Below, one piece after another: positions 59,483 through 64,000 of a DNA stretch of 64,000 bases (within the stretch, counting starts at the first letter, position 1; each line of letters begins with the position of its first letter). Both the position numbers and the translations under genes were made by a program. Location: contig CAJFFY010000009.1 in NCBI GenBank assembly GCA_904374465.1, positions 100,362 to 164,361 of the forward strand, in the 5' to 3' direction. The notes beneath the pieces are model-generated. The model saw nothing but the letters and a program-made list of their open reading frames with translations, ran no database searches and was not told the origin of the DNA. Source of the stretch: an uncultured Subdoligranulum sp. Lineage in GTDB: Bacteria; Bacillota; Clostridia; Oscillospirales; Ruminococcaceae.

Positions 59483-61384
59483 TCAGCCGTTGCCGGAAGA
59501 AGCCGTTCCGAGCATGGCATTCAGCTGTTCGGAGGCGGCGTCCAGCTGCTGACGGGCAGCGTCCTCCTGGGCTTGCAGCGCCGGGTCACTGCCCGTATTG
59601 CCGGAGGACTGGGCGGCTTCGATCTCCTGCTGGAGCCGGGCCGCATCCTCCTGGGCATATTGGCCTTCAATATTCTGCATGGTCGCTTCCAGCCGCGTCT
59701 GCACTTCCTGCAGGGAAATGTCGATGTCGTTGATCTGCTGCTGGATTTCCTCAGCCGACTGCCCGGAGGGCGGGTCTGCCAGCTGCGCCTGCAGGGCTTC
59801 CTTTTGGTCTGTCAGCGTGGTCTGCTCTTGCTGCAGGGCATTATAGGCATCATACAGGTCGAACAACGTCGCGTTCTTCGCCGCTTGCTCCCGCAGCATC
59901 TGCACGGTATCGGCATTCAGCGGCGCGGTATCCTCCGCCCGGTAGTCGGTAAAATACCGGGGCTGGGTGACAAGCCCGTTGAGGGTCAGCTCGAAATGCA
60001 GGTGCGGACCGGTGGAGTTGCCGGTATTGCCCACATAGCCGATAAGTTCCCCGGCCTTGACGGTTTGTCCCGCCTCCACCGTGTAGTCGTCCATGTGGCC
60101 GTACAGGGTGGTCCAGCGGTTGCCGTCCGGCCCGGTGCCGTGGTCCAGAATGACCAGGTTGCCATAGCTGTAATTGTTTTCCGCCGTGAGCACCACCCCA
60201 TCCTGGGCCGCATAGACCAGCGTACCGATGTCGGCAGTCAGGTCGTCCCCCCGGTGGCTGTTGTCCATGAACCGACTGATGTAGGTATATTCCACCGGGC
60301 AGAGGAACCGGGGGCTGTTTTCGGGGTCGTTCAGGTCGGGCAGACCCGCCGTGTTGGCCGTAAAGGTCACGCTCTGCTCCGGGGTGGCCGGGGTTTCGGC
60401 GGGCGCTTCGGCCGTGGCCTCGGTGGGGGCCGTGTCGGCCGCCTCGGGGGTGGCTTCGGCCACTTCCGGTTTCATCATGCAGGCGGTAACGCTGAGCCCC
60501 ACCGCCGCCACACAGACCAGCAGCGCCCCCGCGCCGATCTTGCGGTAATGTAACAGATGGACAATGCGCTTTTTGACGCTGCCCTGCCCGAAGGCCAGGG
60601 AGCCCGGCGCCATCCGCCCCTGCAGGGCATACTGCAGAATGCTCTCGCAGTAGGCGTTGCGGTCTGCCTGGTCGCAGCCGTGCACGGCGGCCTCGTCACA
60701 GGCGGATTCCATCTCCCGCTCCAGCTGACGGAAGGCCAGCCAGGCCAGCGGATTGAACCAATGCAGGCAGACCACCGCATAGAACAGCGGTTTGATCTGG
60801 GGGTCATGGCGACGCAGATGGGTCTGCTCATGGAGCAGCACCGCACGGCGGGTCCGGCCGGTCAGGGCTGCGGGCAGGTAGATCCGCGGCCGTAAGATGC
60901 CCAGCGTAAAGGGCACGGGCACGCAATCGCCGCTATAACAGCCGTCGTTGGTCTTGCAGGCCAGCACCACGGTATGGCGCAACCGGGCATAGCCCAGCAC
61001 AGCCCGCACCGCCAGCACCAGCACCCCCACCGCCCAGACGGCGGCCAGCAGATGCCAGACCGTCAGCCGGGTGTACCAGGGAGTCGCCGACACCGCTGCC
61101 ACCGTCGGCGCAGGCGCCGCGGGCAAGGCTGCCGAGGCCGGGCTTTCGGCCAGGGCCTGGACGGTATCGGCCGCCTGGGCCAGCTGCTGGTTACGGGGCC
61201 GGGGCAGCGTTAATGGGATGCCCCAGGGCAGTGCAAACCGCACCCCCACGGCCAGCCACAACCAGCAGAGCAGCCGGCTGGGCGTGTGGAAGCGCCGCAG
61301 CAATGCGCTGACGGCCCAGGCGCCCAGTGTGGCGATTCCGCCCCACAGGCTGAGCAGCGCAAAATGGAGTACAAGGTCACGCAT
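59483..61384 (-). CDS. M56 (BlaR1-type) and M23 peptidase fusion protein
   Basis: A 633-residue membrane protein. Residues 1-300 form a BlaR1/MecR1-type M56 protease with about four helices and the zinc motif HEQTH (H185, E186, H189) and ERE/ACDEAA. After a Thr/Ala/Glu-rich linker (about 305-340) comes an M23 (LytM) peptidase domain with H377xxxD381 in SHRGDDLTAD and the HLHFE motif (461-465). The C-terminus (about 490-620) is a Gln/Glu-rich coiled coil. The sensor region of BlaR1, a penicillin-binding domain, is replaced by a cell-wall peptidase domain. It is coupled to a BlaI-type gene just upstream, so it probably signals a cell-wall state by cleaving the repressor. Confidence 0.88.
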   Translation of the reverse strand: MRDLVLHFALLSLWGGIATLGAWAVSALLRRFHTPSRLLCWLWLAVGVRFALPWGIPLTLPRPRNQQLAQAADTVQALAESPASAALPAAPAPTVAAVSATPWYTRLTVWHLLAAVWAVGVLVLAVRAVLGYARLRHTVVLACKTNDGCYSGDCVPVPFTLGILRPRIYLPAALTGRTRRAVLLHEQTHLRRHDPQIKPLFYAVVCLHWFNPLAWLAFRQLEREMESACDEAAVHGCDQADRNAYCESILQYALQGRMAPGSLAFGQGSVKKRIVHLLHYRKIGAGALLVCVAAVGLSVTACMMKPEVAEATPEAADTAPTEATAEAPAETPATPEQSVTFTANTAGLPDLNDPENSPRFLCPVEYTYISRFMDNSHRGDDLTADIGTLVYAAQDGVVLTAENNYSYGNLVILDHGTGPDGNRWTTLYGHMDDYTVEAGQTVKAGELIGYVGNTGNSTGPHLHFELTLNGLVTQPRYFTDYRAEDTAPLNADTVQMLREQAAKNATLFDLYDAYNALQQEQTTLTDQKEALQAQLADPPSGQSAEEIQQQINDIDISLQEVQTRLEATMQNIEGQYAQEDAARLQQEIEAAQSSGNTGSDPALQAQEDAARQQLDAASEQLNAMLGTASSGNG

Positions 61385-61387
61385 GCC

Positions 61388-61765
61388 TCACACCTCCTTG
61401 TCGTGGGCGGCATCCAGTAGGGCGCGGATCTCGGCAGCTTCGGCGTCGCTGATGGGCTTGGCGCTCAAAAAGGCCGCCACAAACCGCGGCAGACTGCCGC
61501 CAAAGGTTTTATCCACCACGGCAGCACTCTCGGCACACTGGACGGCCTGCTTGGCCACCAGGCTGGTCACCGTACCACCCTGGTTTTGCAGCACACCCCG
61601 TTGGCAGAGCTTTTTCAGCACCGTGTAGGTGGTGCTCTTTTTCCAGCCCAGAGCGTCGGCGGACAGTTTGACCAGTTCCCCACTGGACAGCGGTTCGTGA
61701 TCCCACACCAGGCAGGCAAAGCGATATTCGCCCTCTGCCAGGCGCAGGGGTTCCTGTACAGACAT
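61388..61765 (-). CDS. BlaI/MecI-family transcriptional repressor
   Basis: A 125-residue winged-helix repressor. The DNA-binding part has LSADALGWKKSTTYTVLKKL and the wing VTSLVAKQ; the C-terminal helices mediate dimerisation and include the region cleaved by BlaR1-type proteases. The ATG at 61765 follows AAAGGAGGA. It lies 3 bp upstream of the M56-M23 gene and must be co-transcribed with it. Two similar 16-bp sites in its promoter (61783-61798 and 61813-61828) are the likely operators, giving autorepression. Confidence 0.93.
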   Translation of the reverse strand: MSVQEPLRLAEGEYRFACLVWDHEPLSSGELVKLSADALGWKKSTTYTVLKKLCQRGVLQNQGGTVTSLVAKQAVQCAESAAVVDKTFGGSLPRFVAAFLSAKPISDAEAAEIRALLDAAHDKEV

Positions 61766-61782
61766 ACAACTTCCTCCTTTCG

Positions 61783-61840
61783 GTCGATCGATATAAACTT
61801 TCCACGGCTTTAGTCTATCACGATAAACCCGCCTTGTCAA
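61783..61840 (-). promoter_or_regulatory. BlaI-type promoter with tandem operators
   Basis: TTGACA (61840-61835) and TAGACT (61817-61812) on the minus strand, 17-bp spacer. Two related 16-mers, GTTTATCGTGATAGAC (61828-61813) and GTTTATATCGATCGAC (61798-61783), lie 30 bp apart in the same direction and share 12 of 16 bases. The first is nearly palindromic and overlaps the -10 box; the second covers the start of the transcript. Confidence 0.65.
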
Positions 61841-61879
61841 GAAAAAACAGGGGCCGAACTCGGTCCCTGTTGTAACCTC

Positions 61880-63025
61880 TTATACCAGATGGGTGCGCCG
61901 CCGCCAGTAAACCAGCAGTGCCAAAGCCATCAGTCCCGCCGCCGCGCCAAATACAAAGGCCAAGCGCAGGTCCCACTGGGCCAGCGCACCGAAGGCCAGG
62001 TTGCCGACGATGGCCACTCCATCCACGATCATGGCATGGATGCTCAGCGCGGTGGCACGGTTTTGGGTGTGTACCTGGCGGTTCTGCAGCTGCACCTGGA
62101 AGGGCTGAAAAAGGCTGTTGGACAGCTGCAGCAGCCAGATGCCCCCTACCGAGAGCACCGCCCGGTCGGTGAGAGCCAGCACACCGCAAGCCAGGGCAGG
62201 CACCAGGCAGAAGAGCCGGGCTGCATTTCGGGCACCGGTGCGCCGGGTAACCGCCGCCGACCAGACGCCGCACAGCCCCAGCAGGGTGGCGGCGATATAC
62301 ACGGCACCGATGGTGGTGTCCGACATGCCGCAGCGCTCGTATTGCAGCTGGTTGAGAAAGACGGTGACGGTCTGGTGGATTTCGGTGAGCAGCCCCACCG
62401 CCAGCAGAAAGACCAGCAGCCCCGGCGTCGTCAGGGTGGCGCGCAGCGTGGCGGCAAAGGGTTCGCGGTCTTTAGCCTGCGTCGACGCCGGGCGGACCTC
62501 GGCGAGGCCCAGGCTGAGCAGTGCCGCCGCCCCGTAGCTGAACACCGTGAGCAGCGCCGCCAGGCGGTAGTTTTCCCCGATGAAGAGGGTGTACACCGCC
62601 GAGGCCGTCAGCAGCCCCGCCATGCCCAGGCTTTCGTAAACGCCAAAGACATGCTGGCTGTTTTCCGGCCCGGCACAAAGGTACAGGATACTGGTGTCCA
62701 CCCCGGACAACCCGGCAATGACCACACTGAGCAGCACCCGCTCCGCCAGAAACCCGCCGAAGTCCGATGCCTGCCAGAAGATGATCTTGGACAGAAAATA
62801 CAGCCAGCAGCAAAGGACCATCGTTCGCTTGTAGCCGATGCGGTCCGCTACCACGCCCCAGGGCACCTCCAGCGCAATGCACAGCGCATAGGAGATGCTC
62901 TCGATGAGAGTGATCTGGAAAATTGTCACCCCCTGGGCCTGCCGGTAGAGGGTGGCGATGGCGCCGTAAAAGACCATGCCCTGCAAAAAGGTCATGGCAT
63001 ATAAAAGATAGATATTGCGTTTCAC
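61880..63025 (-). CDS. MFS transporter
   Basis: A 381-residue major facilitator protein with about 12 helices. After the first helix it has EVPWGVVADRIGYKRTMVLC, the G-x-x-x-D-R-x-G-x-K/R loop motif. The start is a GTG at 63025 with AAAGGAC before it; the longer ORF to 63106 runs through a strong hairpin and has no fitting N-terminus. The substrate is unknown. It lies between the BlaI unit and arsC, but on separate transcripts as far as can be seen. Confidence 0.87.
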   Translation of the reverse strand: MKRNIYLLYAMTFLQGMVFYGAIATLYRQAQGVTIFQITLIESISYALCIALEVPWGVVADRIGYKRTMVLCCWLYFLSKIIFWQASDFGGFLAERVLLSVVIAGLSGVDTSILYLCAGPENSQHVFGVYESLGMAGLLTASAVYTLFIGENYRLAALLTVFSYGAAALLSLGLAEVRPASTQAKDREPFAATLRATLTTPGLLVFLLAVGLLTEIHQTVTVFLNQLQYERCGMSDTTIGAVYIAATLLGLCGVWSAAVTRRTGARNAARLFCLVPALACGVLALTDRAVLSVGGIWLLQLSNSLFQPFQVQLQNRQVHTQNRATALSIHAMIVDGVAIVGNLAFGALAQWDLRLAFVFGAAAGLMALALLVYWRRRTHLV

Positions 63026-63068
63026 AAAAAAATCGTCCTTTCCGAAAGAGTGGGAAACACACGGCAAA

Positions 63069-63091
63069 CAGGCGCCGGGGCACGGCGCCTG
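63069..63091 (-). terminator. Hairpin between arsC and the MFS gene
   Basis: A 9-bp GC stem (CAGGCGCCG with CGGCGCCTG, 5-base loop) followed by only three T on the minus strand. It may terminate the arsC transcript weakly or sit in the MFS leader. Confidence 0.45.
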
Positions 63092-63193
63092 AAGGGGTGT
63101 TTTCAAGCTCTTTTAGATAGGACGATGCATTGCAGTATTCCCTGCCTCACTCACAAAAGAATACAGTCAGTATAGCACAGCGGTACGGCGCCG

Positions 63194-63601
63194 TCAATCG
63201 GCCGGGCGCAGCTGGTCCCGCAATTGCAGGATGCGGCGCTCGATCTCGTCGATGACGGCGGTAAAGGCTTCGTCGCTCTGCCCGGTGGGATCGGCCAGAC
63301 CCCAGTCCTCCCGCCGGGAGCAGGGCAGCATGGGGCACTGGACGTTGCAACCCATGGTGATGACCACATCCACCGGCGGCAGCGCACTGAGCAGTTTGCT
63401 GTGCTGGGTGGCCGCCATATCCACCCCGTAGCGGGCCTTCACCAGCCGCACGGCGTCGGGGTTGATGGCGGGCTTGGTCTCGGTGCCGGCGGAATAGCTT
63501 TCAAAGACATCCGATGCCAGCAGACGGCCCAGCGCCTCGGCGATCTGGCTGCGGCAAGAATTGTGCACACAGACAAAGGCCACCTTGGGTTTGCCGCTCA
63601 T
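63194..63601 (-). CDS. arsC: Thioredoxin-coupled arsenate reductase
   Basis: A 135-residue protein of the low-molecular-weight phosphatase type. The catalytic loop is C11-x5-R17 in FVCVHNSCRSQIAEAL; further cysteines are C85, C89 and C94 (GCNVQCPMLPC), which pass the disulfide outwards, and DWGLADPTG supplies the acid residue. It reduces arsenate to arsenite with electrons from thioredoxin. Its ATG overlaps the stop of the thioredoxin-like gene by 4 bp, so the partner protein is encoded next to it. Confidence 0.93.
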   Translation of the reverse strand: MSGKPKVAFVCVHNSCRSQIAEALGRLLASDVFESYSAGTETKPAINPDAVRLVKARYGVDMAATQHSKLLSALPPVDVVITMGCNVQCPMLPCSRREDWGLADPTGQSDEAFTAVIDEIERRILQLRDQLRPAD

Positions 63602-63894
63602 GCCTGGGCCCGCGCTTTCTCGATGAGAGTTTTGGCTTCCTCCTTGGAGAGCACCCGGCCACTGGACACCACCTTGCCGTCCACCATCAGGGCAGGGGTG
63701 TGCATCACGCCGCAGGCCGCAATCTCGCCGAAATCGGTGATATGCCCCACCTCCTGGGGCAAGCCCAGTTCCGCCAGGGCCGCCTTGGCCGAAGCCTCCA
63801 GCGCGTGGCAGTTGGCGCAGCCGCCGCCCAGCACTTTTACAGCCTCGTTGCCGGTTTCCTTTTGTACGGATTCTTTTTTACCAAACAGTTTCAT
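63598..63894 (-). CDS. Small thioredoxin-like protein (redox-active disulfide type)
   Basis: A 98-residue protein with a CxxC site (C26 and C29 in LGGGCANCHALEA) and a thioredoxin-like cis-proline (MHTPALMVDGKVVSSG). Such short proteins are often found in arsenic clusters with a permease and an ArsR regulator. It may give electrons to ArsC. The ATG at 63894 follows GAGAGG. The stretch 63895-64000 contains no gene I can call; the end of an upstream minus-strand gene is possible but cannot be shown. Confidence 0.85.
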   Translation of the reverse strand: MKLFGKKESVQKETGNEAVKVLGGGCANCHALEASAKAALAELGLPQEVGHITDFGEIAACGVMHTPALMVDGKVVSSGRVLSKEEAKTLIEKARAQA

Positions 63895-64000
63895 AAAAAC
63901 AACCTCTCCATATATTTTTGTGTACAATTGCCAGAGAGAACGAATCATCGTTCCTTTCCGGCGGACGGACGATCAGGCCATTCTGAGAATGTGGATAAAG

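Noticed and set aside
63895..64000. End of an upstream minus-strand gene
   Set aside because: Reading frames enter from the edge but are too short to recognise, so no feature is called.
1..64000. Insertion sequences, integrases, rRNA genes or CRISPR arrays
   Set aside because: I found no transposase or integrase motifs, no rRNA-like sequence and no spaced repeats; the terminase pair is the only phage trace.

Overview
The window is high-GC Firmicutes DNA. The closest match I can suggest from memory is a gut Oscillospiraceae/Ruminococcaceae genome of the Faecalibacterium, Gemmiger or Subdoligranulum type. The reasons are GC-rich codon use, strong AGGAGG ribosome binding sites, AT-rich intergenic promoters with TTGACA/TATAAT-like boxes, a tRNA without an encoded CCA, YesM/YesN-type two-component regulation, and sugar ABC importers with no ATPase gene of their own. 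No species can be fixed from the sequence alone. Coding density is high; most long antisense ORFs are GC-driven shadows.

Layout. 1-2.9 kb: the end of a MarR-ABC exporter operon, then an Lrp/AsnC regulator, a zinc-ribbon membrane protein and a family 2 glycosyltransferase on the other strand. 3-11.2 kb: a six-gene minus-strand operon for surface glycan assembly. It has a LegB-like sugar nucleotide dehydratase, a DUF2142 membrane protein, and two copies of a module made of a large GT-C-like membrane protein plus a small two-helix partner. 11.3-23.5 kb: mostly housekeeping genes (cyclophilin, zinc-dependent phospholipase C-like protein, UMF1-type MFS, TrmH/SpoU methyltransferase, cysK, pyrG, citrate synthase, CBS/DRTGG pyrophosphatase, typA). 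23.5-27.2 kb: three tandem paralogous lipoproteins. 27.4 kb: tRNA-Pro(UGG). 27.6-30.7 kb: a thioredoxin, rhodanese and CoA-disulfide reductase-rhodanese operon, facing a Crp/Fnr regulator that probably controls it.

30.7-39.6 kb is a raffinose-family oligosaccharide locus: AraC regulator, binding protein, two permeases, GH36 alpha-galactosidase and a GH13 amylosucrase-like enzyme with a repetitive Lys/Ala/Pro-rich N-terminal extension. 39.7-57.1 kb is a divergent locus for a uronic-acid-containing glycan. Minus strand: binding protein, two permeases, GH88 unsaturated glucuronyl hydrolase, GH2 beta-glucuronidase, DUF2264 protein and GH2 beta-galactosidase. Plus strand: YesM-like kinase, YesN-like regulator, heparinase II/III-type lyase, an unassigned P-loop kinase and a discoidin-like carbohydrate-binding protein. 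The probable logic is extracellular or cytosolic lyase cleavage, import, removal of unsaturated and saturated glucuronate, then beta-galactose release.

57.2-64 kb holds an isolated phage terminase pair, a YczE-like membrane protein, a BlaI regulator with an M56-M23 fusion protease, an MFS transporter, and an arsC-thioredoxin pair at the edge. The best candidates for new biology are the M56-M23/BlaI unit, the uronate locus with its unassigned kinase, the repetitive amylosucrase extension, the duplicated GT-C module, and several well-placed palindromic operators.
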